Part shown: positions 18,074 through 26,928 of the stretch, in pieces | Layout: each line of letters begins with the position of its first letter | Numbering within the stretch: the stretch's first letter is position 1 | NCBI RefSeq assembly: GCF_026646375.1 | Contig: NZ_JAIPPU010000011.1 | Location: 62,001-126,000, forward strand | Source of the DNA: Acetobacterium wieringae | GTDB taxonomy: Bacteria; Bacillota; Clostridia; Eubacteriales; Eubacteriaceae | Length of the DNA stretch: 64,000 nt | Direction of reading: 5' to 3' | Notes under the pieces: model-generated | Told to the model about the DNA's origin: nothing | Database searches by the model: none | Seen by the model: the letters and a program-made list of their open reading frames with translations, nothing else | Position numbers and translations under genes: made by a program

Positions 18074-18937
18074 TTATTTTGTTCGATTGTTTTGATCAAT
18101 TGGCGCCCAGGCTTCCACGAAGGCCTGTTCCAGATTGTCGTGAAAGAGAATCAGGCGGACATGGAGATAAACGCAGCCCTTTAGCTGGAGCTGGTTTTCT
18201 GCCGCCCATTGATAAGCGGCCAGTCGGGTTTTGTCTATGACCTGATTGGTTGCATCACTGTAACGGCCGCTTTCAACCACAATGTGGAGACAGGGACCGT
18301 CATCGAGATAGTCTTTGCCGCTTTCCCGAGCGGTAGCCGGTACGACGAGATGCATCTGGGTTTCCTGATACTGGGTGGTATCAAAGGTGACACAGCGGAT
18401 CATATTGGTCAGCAGATCCTCATCGGCCAGATTAAGATGAGCAAGAACCTTTTCCTGATATTCATCAAAGGCGGAGATCGCCGAAAAGGAACTGATAATC
18501 TCATACAGTGGAAAGTTCCGGATGGAAAACTGATTCAGGTGGTGCAGCAGTGACTGACAAAAGGCCTGGGTGTCAGCTAATTTTATCAGCATCTGTTGCT
18601 GTTTTTTAATCGCCAGCTCAATGGCCGCCTGCTTTTCAATCAGATTCTCTGTTATGTCGGAGAGCTGATCCTCGTCAATCAGCTGATTGATTTCCGCCAG
18701 GGCGAAACCTCTTTTTTTATAAAATTCAATAATCAGCAACTTATAGATTTCATCAAAACCATATTGGCGATAGTTGTTACTCTGGTCATGCCCCGGTTTG
18801 ATCAACCCCATGGCCTCATAATGTCGTAAGGTATCCCGGGTAAAACCAAGGTAACGGAACAGTTCGCCGGTTTGGAAGGTATTGCTCTGGTTATTACGGT
18901 CAAAGTCGTCGATATGTTTTTGTGAGTCATTTGCCAT
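18074..18937 (-). CDS. MerR-family regulator with effector-binding C-terminus
   Basis: 287 residues. After a 20-residue leader comes a MerR winged helix (FQTGELFRYLGFTRDTLRHY) and a dimerisation coil. The roughly 150-residue C-terminal domain is probably a ligand-binding fold of the GyrI type, though similarity is faint. The promoter immediately downstream (18028-18058) has the MerR spacing and dyad, so the flavodoxin pair is its likely target. It lies 20 bp after the hydrolase gene and is probably cotranscribed with it. Confidence 0.85.
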   Translation of the reverse strand: MANDSQKHIDDFDRNNQSNTFQTGELFRYLGFTRDTLRHYEAMGLIKPGHDQSNNYRQYGFDEIYKLLIIEFYKKRGFALAEINQLIDEDQLSDITENLIEKQAAIELAIKKQQQMLIKLADTQAFCQSLLHHLNQFSIRNFPLYEIISSFSAISAFDEYQEKVLAHLNLADEDLLTNMIRCVTFDTTQYQETQMHLVVPATARESGKDYLDDGPCLHIVVESGRYSDATNQVIDKTRLAAYQWAAENQLQLKGCVYLHVRLILFHDNLEQAFVEAWAPIDQNNRTK

Positions 18938-18957
18938 GGCCTTGCTCCTTGCCTTTA

Positions 18958-19764
18958 TTAAACCAGATGGTGGTGATCCAGGAAATCCTCAACCACGGCA
19001 TTAAAAACCACCGGATTATCGACATTGGCATTATGGCCGGCTCCGGGAATGATTTTCAGGGGATAACCGGTTTTGGTCGCCCAGGCCCAGTTGTATTGGG
19101 GCACCTTGCCGGTTTTGTCATATTCACCCAGGGTCAGCAACACCGGGAAGTTAAACGTCGCATCACGGTTTTCCCGGAGAAAGCTGGCATAGGCGAGCCC
19201 CATGATCCGGCAGAGTTCCGTCTTGCCATAGGGTGCCAGCATCATTATCATATTGTCAAAGCCCCGTTTGGTATGGGTGGCTCCTTTGGCAATGGCCGAC
19301 ACCAGTTTGTCATGAGGGTAACAGCGGGACAGCCATTCCACCTGCCGGATCCAGAAGCGGTCGGACCGGGAATAGTAGGAATGGCCAAAGGGCGAGGTAT
19401 CCACTCCGACAAAAGCCAGCACCTTGTCCGGAAAATCCAGGGCATACTGCTGACAGGCATAGCCTCCCAGTGACTGACCGATCAGAACCGCCGCCGGGAT
19501 CTTTTCCTGATTCAAAATAGCATCCAGATCGGCGGCGGCATGGTGAAAGGAGAAATCCGTATAGGGACGGGAAGCCCCATGGAGGGGCAGATCCCAGCTG
19601 ATGACGGTGTAATGCTTTCTGAAATAAGCCACCTGGTGATCAAACATCCGATGATTGGCAGTAAGCCCATGGGTAAAGACCAGACAAATTGCCTGGGGAT
19701 CCTGATGCCGGGCGATCCAGTAGGAAACGGTGCCCCGGGGGGAGGTGATTGTTTTTTCCTGCAC
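18958..19764 (-). CDS. Alpha/beta hydrolase
   Basis: 268 residues with a complete hydrolase set: HGLTANHRMF oxyanion region, the nucleophile elbow GQSLGG, acid in LGEYDKTG and histidine in GAGHNAN. The start is GTG at 19764 after AGAAGG. It heads a probable operon with the MerR gene. The substrate (ester or lactone) is not evident. Confidence 0.85.
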   Translation of the reverse strand: MQEKTITSPRGTVSYWIARHQDPQAICLVFTHGLTANHRMFDHQVAYFRKHYTVISWDLPLHGASRPYTDFSFHHAAADLDAILNQEKIPAAVLIGQSLGGYACQQYALDFPDKVLAFVGVDTSPFGHSYYSRSDRFWIRQVEWLSRCYPHDKLVSAIAKGATHTKRGFDNMIMMLAPYGKTELCRIMGLAYASFLRENRDATFNFPVLLTLGEYDKTGKVPQYNWAWATKTGYPLKIIPGAGHNANVDNPVVFNAVVEDFLDHHHLV

Positions 19765-20132
19765 GACGACGACCTTCTTTCGCAGATTTTCCCATTCTTG
19801 GTGGAATGGTTTTTTTTTAAAGTGTACCGATAAAAAAAGAGTTCGTCAATGGCAGAATTGTTAAGGATGGCAAAAAGAATGGTTCATTTCGGTCGGATTG
19901 ACGGCAATAGTGGGTGGTACGCCGTTGCAGATTTACCGACGAATCTGCGCAGCAGACAAAAAAAGGCCGCAGCAACCTTCTTAAAAAAGGTTGGCACGGC
20001 GGTTATTAATAACGGATCCAGTCGATCAGTAACTGCTGGGTAAAGAGCAATTTGCAATAGCCATTTTGGGTGGAAAGGCGTATAATTATAAGCATATAAA
20101 AAATAAAACACTACAAAAAAGAAAGTGGATAC
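19765..20132. other. Intergenic region, nothing recognised
   Basis: About 370 bp. A TGGGTGGTAC stretch near 19910 resembles a T-box core but lacks the rest of the element. No gene or terminator is convincing. Confidence 0.4.
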
Positions 20133-20387
20133 ATGGATTCATTTCAACAACACATCATGAATAGCCTGATCCCCATTGCAATCTTTATTTTTTCATTTGG
20201 AACGATGGCCTATATAAATTACCGCAATGGAAAGAAAACTGGAAACAAACGATTAAAAGGTTTGGGAATTGTGTACCTGGTCTTTCTATTTGGCGGTTTA
20301 GTGATTATCGGTGTGTTGTTTTATTTGGAATATTGGGAATTGGCTTTTGATATGGCCGCCGTATTATTAATGACAAAGATTCTATAA
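20133..20387 (+). CDS. Small membrane protein, 84 residues
   Basis: Two hydrophobic helices (about 12-28 and 46-65) are separated by a basic loop (YRNGKKTGNKRLKG), with a shorter hydrophobic stretch at the C-terminus. No family was recognised. The ribosome site (AAAGTGG) is moderate. It stands alone between operons. Confidence 0.5.
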   Translation: MDSFQQHIMNSLIPIAIFIFSFGTMAYINYRNGKKTGNKRLKGLGIVYLVFLFGGLVIIGVLFYLEYWELAFDMAAVLLMTKIL

Positions 20388-20568
20388 AGGTCATTGGTAG
20401 ATGGGGAAACTTAGGAAGCGTCGACGGTACTAGTTAAAGAAAAAATTAAAATTGCTGCACTAGATACGTGTCAGACAAGATACCAGTTTCAATTAACCGA
20501 TTAATTTAAGATGCCGCTTTTGCTTAATCTAAGACAACATTTAAGCCGTTTCCAAAAATGGTGATGGC

Positions 20569-20979
20569 TCAGCTCGCGCCAGAAGTTGGCTGGTCACGGG
20601 TGAGGGCGTCACGCGCGGCAAAGACCTCTTTGGCAACGGCAACCGCGTTTAGAACCTTCGGAAATCCGGTGTAGGGGATACATTGAATAAAGGCTTCAAT
20701 AATTTTTTCTGGTAAAATCCCGACATTCAAAGCTCCATTGATATGAACATTCAATTGCGGTTCGCAGCCACCGGCGGTCAATAGGCTGGTGATGGTGATT
20801 AGTTCCCGTTCCTGAAGGGAGAGTCCCTCCCGGGGATAGATATCGCCAAAAGCAAATTCAATAATGTAGTTGCCCAAGTCGGGAGCGATAGTTTTCAACG
20901 ATTCGATCACCTTTTCGCCACCAACCCCATCAATTCTTTTTAACTGTTTGAGCCCAATTTGATAACGTGTTTGATCCAT
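20569..20979 (-). CDS. Carboxymuconolactone decarboxylase-family protein
   Basis: 136 residues with the all-helical CMD/AhpD-like fold. It has ERELITITSLLTAGGCEPQL and VHINGALNVG, as in the PcaC-type branch. The AhpD CxxC redox pair is absent (only C in GGCEPQ), so a peroxiredoxin-reductase role is unlikely. It is divergent from a MerR gene, and a MerR-type promoter lies 32 bp upstream, so it is probably induced by that regulator. Confidence 0.85.
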   Translation of the reverse strand: MDQTRYQIGLKQLKRIDGVGGEKVIESLKTIAPDLGNYIIEFAFGDIYPREGLSLQERELITITSLLTAGGCEPQLNVHINGALNVGILPEKIIEAFIQCIPYTGFPKVLNAVAVAKEVFAARDALTRDQPTSGAS

Positions 20980-21010
20980 TTGTGATTACCTCCAAATTCT
21001 TTATAATCCC

Positions 21011-21041
21011 AGTATAGTGCTTAGACTATGGTCTAAGTCAA
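21011..21041 (-). promoter_or_regulatory. MerR-type promoter (19-bp spacer) for the CMD-family gene
   Basis: Minus strand: TTGACT (21036-21041), 19 bp, TATACT (21011-21016). The dyad TTAGAC-TATG-GTCTAA covers 21021-21036. The merR gene starts at 21065 on the other strand. Confidence 0.85.
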
Positions 21042-21064
21042 CCCATATTTTGAAAGGTTTTATC

Positions 21065-21412
21065 ATGATTATTAGTGAAATGGCCCAATTGACCAATATC
21101 AGTGAATATACCCTGCGATATTATGAAAAAAAGGAATTGATTACTGTTTCCCGTGATGCCCGGGGGCGACGTAACTACGACGAAAACGATATTGAATGGA
21201 TTCGTTTCATTCAGCGACTCAAAGAGACCGGGATGCCGCTGCGGAATATTAAAAAATACGCCGATTTGAGAGCCAAAGGCGATCAGACCATCCACGAACG
21301 ACTGGAAATGCTTGAAGCCCACCGCATAGTTGTAGTCGCGGAACAGCAGAGATGGGCCCAAAATCTTTATAACCTTGATGCCAAAATCGAGTATTATCGA
21401 AAAAAAGATTAA
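21065..21412 (+). CDS. MerR-family regulator, short
   Basis: 115 residues from the ATG at 21065: a MerR helix-turn-helix (ISEMAQLTNISEYTLRYYEK) plus a dimerisation coil and no effector domain. It is divergent from the CMD-family gene and almost certainly controls the 19-bp-spacer promoter between them. Confidence 0.9.
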   Translation: MIISEMAQLTNISEYTLRYYEKKELITVSRDARGRRNYDENDIEWIRFIQRLKETGMPLRNIKKYADLRAKGDQTIHERLEMLEAHRIVVVAEQQRWAQNLYNLDAKIEYYRKKD

Positions 21413-21516
21413 TGTTCGATCAAGTCGTGTTACCTTGGGGATAATTATCTGTGTTCGAAAAAGAAAGTTTGGATTAAAATTAACTTTACAGATCAAAGAG
21501 ATTAAGGAGCTTTAGC

Positions 21517-21756
21517 ATGTCATTATTTTCGCAAAGAATTGAAGAATTGATTGTTGATAGCGGCGAAACGGTACAGGATTTGGCGGAGATCGGCAAGATC
21601 AATCGGACAACGCTGCAGCGGGTAAAATCTGGCGATCGCCTGCCTTCTAAAAAGATTTTTAACAGCTTGACCACCAGCGACTATATTCTTTGCAGAACCG
21701 AAACCATCGCCGAAATCGAGTCCATTATCATGGATTACAGCAACGCTCAAAGTTAA
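21517..21756 (+). CDS. Small helix-turn-helix protein, 79 residues
   Basis: AAGGAG precedes the ATG at 21517. The N-terminal half (RIEELIVDSGETVQDLAEIG, then INRTTLQRVKSGDRLPSKK) reads as a Cro/C1-type helix-turn-helix. The last 25 residues do not fit the family and may come from a frameshift of a once longer regulator. It lies between the MerR gene and an SDR gene with no clear partner. Confidence 0.55.
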   Translation: MSLFSQRIEELIVDSGETVQDLAEIGKINRTTLQRVKSGDRLPSKKIFNSLTTSDYILCRTETIAEIESIIMDYSNAQS

Positions 21757-21847
21757 TGATACAAGATGCTAAAATTATAATGGGTCAGAATTTTCTATCA
21801 GTGTTGACCTCAACATAAAGATGAAAAAAAAAGGAGGAAGCAAACGG

Positions 21848-22564
21848 ATGAAAAAAGGCATCTTAGTTACCGGCGGCGGGCATGGTATTGGCAAGCAAAT
21901 TTGCCAGGATTTTCTGGAAAATGGAGCGCAAGTCTGCTTTATGGATTTTGATAAAGAAAGATCCCAGGCATTTGCGGACGAACATACCAATCTGTTTTAT
22001 TTTTACGGCGATGTCGCCAGTTTGGCAGCGCTCCAGGAATTTGTTGGCTTTGCCATGGAAAAACTGGGGCGTATCGATGTGATGGTTAATAATGCCTGTA
22101 AGGGCAACAACGGCATCCTATCAAGCTTGGATTATGAAGGTTTTGACTATGTTTTATCGGTGGGGCTCAAAGCCCCCTATGAATTAAGCAGGCTGTGTCG
22201 GGACGAGTTGATTAAAAATCACGGGCGGATTATCAACATTGCCTCGTCCCGGGCTTTTCAATCAGAACCGGACAGTGAAGCCTATGCCAGTGCCAAGGGT
22301 GGCCTTGTTGCCCTGACCCATGCCCTGGCTATTTCACTAGGCCCAGATGTCTTAGTCAACTGTATTGCACCCGGATGGATTGAAGTTAACGATCAGAGCG
22401 ATCACAGTCCGACAGACAAAGCAGCGATCCCCGCCGGTAAGGTGGGCACACCCAAAGATATTTCAAGAATGGTTTTATTTCTCTGTCAGCAGGATTTTAT
22501 CACCGGGGAAACCATCACCATCGATGGTGGTATGAACAAACGGATGATTTATCATGGGGATTAG
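21848..22564 (+). CDS. Short-chain dehydrogenase/reductase
   Basis: 238 residues. It has the NAD(P)-binding TGGGHGIG, NNA, catalytic Ser in IASSRAF, YASAK active-site pair and the terminal GETITIDGGMN. The ATG at 21848 follows AAAGGAGG. Substrate unknown; an oxidoreductase of a sugar or hydroxy-acyl compound is typical. No operon partners are clear. Confidence 0.9.
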   Translation: MKKGILVTGGGHGIGKQICQDFLENGAQVCFMDFDKERSQAFADEHTNLFYFYGDVASLAALQEFVGFAMEKLGRIDVMVNNACKGNNGILSSLDYEGFDYVLSVGLKAPYELSRLCRDELIKNHGRIINIASSRAFQSEPDSEAYASAKGGLVALTHALAISLGPDVLVNCIAPGWIEVNDQSDHSPTDKAAIPAGKVGTPKDISRMVLFLCQQDFITGETITIDGGMNKRMIYHGD

Positions 22565-22615
22565 AATTGGCAATACAATCTTAAATAATCTGTCAGCGAA
22601 ACGAAAGGGAGCTAA

Positions 22616-23416
22616 ATGAAGTGAAGGAATGAATCAAACATAGATTTAATAAAAGAATATTTGAATCAAAACACTTGGCGGGATTGGGAAAGATATTTAG
22701 AAAAACTGCCACTCAATCAAAATCAAATTGTTTATGATTTAGGCTGCTCAATTGGAACGGTATCGCATTTACTTAGTAAAAAAACAAAACATGTGATGGG
22801 CTTCGATAATGATAAAGCTCTTTTAGAGATAGCAAACAAAGAAAAAGAATATAATTGTGAGTTTGTAGATGCCAATATTATTACTTTAGATCCAAATGAA
22901 TTAGAGAAATGTGATGGAATCTGGATGAGTTTTGCTTTGGCATATATGGAAAATCCCGATTTATTTATTGCAAATTGGACAAAGTGTCTGAATAGCAATG
23001 GCTGGTTTGCAATTGTTGATATTGATGATTTGTTTTCTGGTCATTTACCCGAAAACAATAGATTTTTGAAAGAAACAAAAGAATTTGAACGTGAATCCGG
23101 AAAAAGCAAGACTTATGATTTTAAAATCGGTGGAAAAATAAAATCGCTCATGGAAAAGAACGGACTGGAGATCATTATTGCAGAAGAAAACTGGTATGAT
23201 GTTGAATTAAATTTCAGCGGAAACGCCAATAAAAATATCATCGAAAATTGGCGAGCGAGGCTGGAACGGATGGTGCGTTTAAAAAATCACTTTGGCGAAA
23301 ATTATGGAGAATTCTGTGATATGTTTATCAATTTACTGTCTTCAGAAGAACATATTGCCCACGGCTGTGTTAAGTTCTATATCGGAATAAAAAAATGCAA
23401 TGACTGTCTCAATTAG
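22616..23416 (+). pseudogene. Class I SAM-dependent methyltransferase with TGA at codon 3
   Basis: The body has the SAM-binding motif VYDLGCSIGTVSHLL and the post-motifs WMSFALAYMENP and GWFAIVDIDD, as in class I methyltransferases. A ribosome site (AAAGGGAG) precedes ATG at 22616, but codon 3 is TGA (22622-22624); the same frame is then open to 23416 and looks coding from about 22631. Expression would need a start at TTG 22661, which lacks a good ribosome site. It may be a recent nonsense mutation or a sequence error. If real translation starts at 22661, the product has 251 residues. Confidence 0.7.
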
Positions 23417-23534
23417 GATGTATGTTGATGTGTGAATGAAAGTGAGAAATAATGGAATCAGATGAAAATTACCAATATAATGCCAAGGTCTACGATATAC
23501 TGAGACCTACTTTAGAAAGTCTGCCACCACGCCA

Positions 23535-23703
23535 AACGTCAGTTACCGAACCCATGTCCAGAATGTCGGCTGGCAAGATTTTGTATTGAATGGAGAAATG
23601 AGCCGAACCTTGGGTTTGAGTCTGCGCCTAGAGGGGATTGAAGTCAAACTTGATGCCCCGGTAACAGATTTGGGGGATTACCTATCCAAAAATCGGAAAG
23701 GAT
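23535..23703 (+). pseudogene. Fragment of a ChW-repeat protein
   Basis: An open frame with no start encodes YRTHVQNVGWQDFVLNGEMS followed by LSLRLEGIEVKLD. This is one complete ChW repeat, very close to those at 6430-6800. The frame continues to a stop inside the acetyltransferase gene. Just upstream, a 45-codon frame from the ATG at 23452 begins ENYQYNAKVYDILRPTL, which resembles the start of a methyltransferase and may be another joined remnant. Confidence 0.7.
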
Positions 23704-24216
23704 ATGATGAAAGACTATACTATTCGGGAAATCAAACCAATCGAAATACCGTTGCTCACTGATTTTTTATATGAGGCTATTTTTCAGTCGGACGAACAAA
23801 AACGGCTGCCAAGGGATGTGATCGAGCAGCCAGAACTACAGGTCTACATTGAGGACTTCGGTAGAACGGATGACCACTGTCTGGTTGCTGAGTGCAAAGA
23901 TAAAATTGTTGGCGCCGTGTGGACCCGAATCATAGTCGGAAAGGTTCGGGGATTTGGAAATGTGGATGACAAAACGCCGGAATTCGCCATCTCCCTTTAT
24001 CCAGAATACCGCAACTGTGGCATTGGCACTACACTCATGAAACGGATGCTGCAACATTTGACAGCCAAGGGCTACCAACAGGCATCGTTAGCCGTGCAGA
24101 AAGACAATTATGCCTTGAGAATGTATCAGGCGGTTGGCTTTGTTGTGATTGATGAACTGGATCAGGAATACCTGATGATCTGCCAATTAGAAGGAGAGAA
24201 CAGCGATGATAAATGA
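23704..24216 (+). CDS. GNAT-family N-acetyltransferase
   Basis: 170 residues. The acetyl-CoA loop is YRNCGIGTTLMKRML, followed by SLAVQKDNYALRMYQAVGF, the usual GNAT motifs A and B. The ATG at 23704 or 23707 follows AAAGGA. The last codons overlap the next gene by 11 bp, so the two are coupled. Substrate unknown. Confidence 0.88.
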   Translation: MMKDYTIREIKPIEIPLLTDFLYEAIFQSDEQKRLPRDVIEQPELQVYIEDFGRTDDHCLVAECKDKIVGAVWTRIIVGKVRGFGNVDDKTPEFAISLYPEYRNCGIGTTLMKRMLQHLTAKGYQQASLAVQKDNYALRMYQAVGFVVIDELDQEYLMICQLEGENSDDK

Positions 24217-25054
24217 TGATGAAAACAAGACTGATTTAGCTCAGATCCTGGCTACCCGCCATGACAACGGCGCCGATTTCTGGGCAACCCCGGACGGCCG
24301 CCTGGGGATTGAAAAACCGACCAGTACCCTGACCGCACTGATGATCATCAGTGAACTTAACGTGCCTCGGGATCATGAAGCCCTGCAAGGGGCGGCGGAG
24401 CTGGTTCTGGCAGCCATAAGAGCCGACGGTCGGGTACGGATTGCCCCGAAGGGTGCAATCTATCCCTGTCACACCGCCCATGCGGTGGCCGGTCTGTGTC
24501 GCAATGGTTACGCCAGTCATCCCCGGGTTCAGGCCGCACTGAATTATCTGCTTGCTGACCGCTACGATGACGGTGGCTGGCGCTGCAACAAATTTATCTA
24601 TGGTCATGGCCCCGAAACTGATGCGTCAAATCCCAATGTGACCCTGCTGGCCTTGGATGCTTTTCGTCTGGCTGGTTTTCATGCGGGAGCGGCTCGCATC
24701 ATAGATCTTGACCGGGCGGTTGAAACTCTGCTTGATCACTGGGTCGTGAAGACGCCGTTGGGGCCCTGTCACTATGGCATTGGCAAATTATTTATGCAGG
24801 TGGAATATCCGTTTTTGCGCTACAACCTGTTTTATTATGTCTATGTGCTGTCTTTCTATGAAAAAGCCCGGCAAGATAAGCGCTTTAGCGAAGCCCTGGC
24901 AGCATTACAGCAGAAACTGGATAGTCAGGGCCGGATGATAATCGAGCGGCCCAATCGCAAACTCAGGGGGCTTACGATCTGTCAAAAAGGCAAACCATCA
25001 GCTGCCGCCACGGCACGATATCAAGAGATTATTACAAATATGGAGTTGGACTAA
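24206..25054 (+). CDS. Prenyltransferase/squalene-cyclase-like alpha-toroid repeat protein
   Basis: 282 residues of helical pairs with GGW-type turns (RYDDGGWRCN, VTLLALDAF, CHYGIGKLF). This resembles the alpha/alpha toroid of terpene cyclases and prenyltransferases. The DxDD catalytic motif of squalene cyclases is not seen, so an enzymatic role is doubtful. It overlaps the upstream acetyltransferase by 11 bp and is followed within two bases by a second acetyltransferase. Confidence 0.7.
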   Translation: MINDDENKTDLAQILATRHDNGADFWATPDGRLGIEKPTSTLTALMIISELNVPRDHEALQGAAELVLAAIRADGRVRIAPKGAIYPCHTAHAVAGLCRNGYASHPRVQAALNYLLADRYDDGGWRCNKFIYGHGPETDASNPNVTLLALDAFRLAGFHAGAARIIDLDRAVETLLDHWVVKTPLGPCHYGIGKLFMQVEYPFLRYNLFYYVYVLSFYEKARQDKRFSEALAALQQKLDSQGRMIIERPNRKLRGLTICQKGKPSAAATARYQEIITNMELD

Positions 25055-25055
25055 A

Positions 25056-25580
25056 ATGAATTACATTGATACTGAAAATTTGAAATTAAGACCGTTAACC
25101 ATGGCTGACGCTGGCGATGTTTTTGCCTATTCAAAAAGCCCGAATGTTGGCCCGCAGGCCGGCTGGAAGCCGCATGATACTATCGAAGAAACAAAGGAGA
25201 TCATGAAGACGATCTTTGTCGGCCAGGAAAACATCTGGGGGATTGAGAAAGACCACCGGATTATCGGTTCAATCGGATTAATTGAAGATCCCCATCGCCA
25301 GAATGACCAGGCCCGGATGCTCGGCTACGCGCTCAGTGAGGATTTCTGGGGGCAGGGTATCATGACCGAAGCGGCCAGAGCCGTGCTGGCCTATGGCTTT
25401 GATACCCTGGGTCTGGGTCTGATCTCAGTGGTGCATTATCCTGCGAACCTTGGATCCCAGCGGGTGATTGAAAAATGTGGTTTTCATTATGAAGGAACAA
25501 TCCGGCAGGCGGACAAGATCTACACCGGTGAAATCCTGGATGTCAAAGCCTATTCGATCACCAGAGTAGAATTCCGGTAA
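25056..25580 (+). CDS. RimJ/RimL-type GNAT acetyltransferase
   Basis: 174 residues. It starts with the usual TENLKLRPLTMADAGDVFAY and carries an acetyl-CoA site in SEDFWGQGIMTEAARAVL and NLGSQRVIEKCGFHYEGTIR. RimJ/L relatives acetylate protein N-termini or small amines. It is the third gene of a tight GNAT-toroid-GNAT operon and is followed by a terminator. Confidence 0.9.
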   Translation: MNYIDTENLKLRPLTMADAGDVFAYSKSPNVGPQAGWKPHDTIEETKEIMKTIFVGQENIWGIEKDHRIIGSIGLIEDPHRQNDQARMLGYALSEDFWGQGIMTEAARAVLAYGFDTLGLGLISVVHYPANLGSQRVIEKCGFHYEGTIRQADKIYTGEILDVKAYSITRVEFR

Positions 25581-25627
25581 AAACAGTGCTACGGTAACGC
25601 CAGTGCTGACAATTTGTCTACGAACGA

Positions 25628-25669
25628 AAACCCTTTACCAATTGTAATTAAATGGTAAAGGGTTTATTT
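25628..25669. terminator. Bidirectional terminator
   Basis: Perfect arms AAACCCTTTACCA (25628-25640) and its complement (25653-25665), 12-base loop, T-rich tails on both strands. It separates the converging acetyltransferase and cyclodeaminase-like genes. Confidence 0.9.
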
Positions 25670-25716
25670 ATATGCTTAAGTGTTTTGTCTTGTTGAGATT
25701 TTGGATCGTTTTGATT

Positions 25717-26859
25717 TTAGTATAAAGCTGGTTTATCCCAAAGATTCAGATTAACCCCGATATTATGCTTGCGGGCATAGTCGTAAACCTCTTTGCCCCA
25801 GGCGACATCTTCCACCGGCATCCCACCGACCGAGTAAAGGATGATCTGATCGTCGCTTTCCCGGCCGGGTACCTTGCCATTTAAGATGGCCCCTAAATCG
25901 TGGATATCGGTTTTTTCCAACTTGCCGTCATGGATCATGTCCATAAATTTGGAACCGAGGATATAGACAATATTGTAGGTTGGGTAGGGGTATTCTTCAG
26001 CCCAGGCTTCATATAGAGAGATGTTGTCAACGACCAGTTTGGTTTTATCACTTTTTATAAACTCATCGGTAAAATCGGCGGCGCCGGGGAGACAAAAAAG
26101 CGCTCCGGGTTTGATCCACTCGGAATCAACAAAGGGATAAGCCGATGGACCGGCGCCCATTGGGGTAGAGGTGGCAAAACTCAAAATATCTGAGTCACGG
26201 ACACACTCTTCCAGGGTTTCACAGACAATAATTTCGGTAAATTGCGGACACTTTTCCTTGACGAATTCAATGCAACGGTCAATGGAGGCCTGGCCACGGC
26301 CTTTTATTTTAAGGGTTGTCAGACTCGGTCGCAGTGCGGCAAACGTTTCGATGGCAGTGGAATTAATGACGCCAGGACCGATAATCGCCAGCACCTTGGC
26401 ATCTTTTAGGGCCAAATTTTTAACACCGACGCCAGGAACGGCTGCTGTCCGGTAAGCACTGAGGAGATTTGCAGACATCAAGGCAAGTGGTGCGCTGGTG
26501 TCCTTGTCATTTAACATCATCATCAAAATTGAACGAGGTAGGTTTTTATGACGGTTTTCAACATTAGAACCGTACCATTTCATCCCGGCGACGTCAAACT
26601 TGCCACCGACATAGGCAGGCATTGCCATAAAGCGGCGGTCTGGGCCGTTCTTCGGCATATTGGGGAATTCTGGTTCTTCCGGAAAGGTAATCATACAGCC
26701 GTGGGAATTGCCATTATCACCACCCATCCGGTAGTCACCCTTGTCGAGCAGCTTTAACAACTCTTCCATACAGTCAGTACAGGCCACAACATCGCCGACA
26801 CCAGCCTTAATCATATCGGCTTCATTTAAATACAAAAAATCAATTCCAGGTAATGTCAT
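25717..26859 (-). CDS. Ornithine cyclodeaminase / mu-crystallin family protein
   Basis: 380 residues. It has an NAD(P) Rossmann segment (AKVLAIIGPGVINSTAIETF), the substrate-side KWYGSNVENR and the SAYRTAAVPGVG helix of the OCD/mu-crystallin family. Members deaminate ornithine to proline or reduce cyclic imines and opine-like compounds. The ATG at 26859 has GGAGG eight bases upstream. It follows the AraC gene on the same strand and lies beside an HcnABC/RidA operon, so a role in handling an imine from amine or amino-acid oxidation is likely. Substrate unproven. Confidence 0.88.
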   Translation of the reverse strand: MTLPGIDFLYLNEADMIKAGVGDVVACTDCMEELLKLLDKGDYRMGGDNGNSHGCMITFPEEPEFPNMPKNGPDRRFMAMPAYVGGKFDVAGMKWYGSNVENRHKNLPRSILMMMLNDKDTSAPLALMSANLLSAYRTAAVPGVGVKNLALKDAKVLAIIGPGVINSTAIETFAALRPSLTTLKIKGRGQASIDRCIEFVKEKCPQFTEIIVCETLEECVRDSDILSFATSTPMGAGPSAYPFVDSEWIKPGALFCLPGAADFTDEFIKSDKTKLVVDNISLYEAWAEEYPYPTYNIVYILGSKFMDMIHDGKLEKTDIHDLGAILNGKVPGRESDDQIILYSVGGMPVEDVAWGKEVYDYARKHNIGVNLNLWDKPALY

Positions 26860-26928
26860 AATATAAACCTCCAAATAGTTTTTATTTTAGTGTTCTTGAA
26901 TAAACAGGATGAACAAAGCTTTATGGTT

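Noticed and set aside
19900-19990. T-box-like stretch (GGGTGGTAC) in the intergenic region
   Set aside because: The core should read TGGNACCGCG; here it is TGGTACGCCG. No specifier stem, no matching terminator and no amino-acid gene follows.
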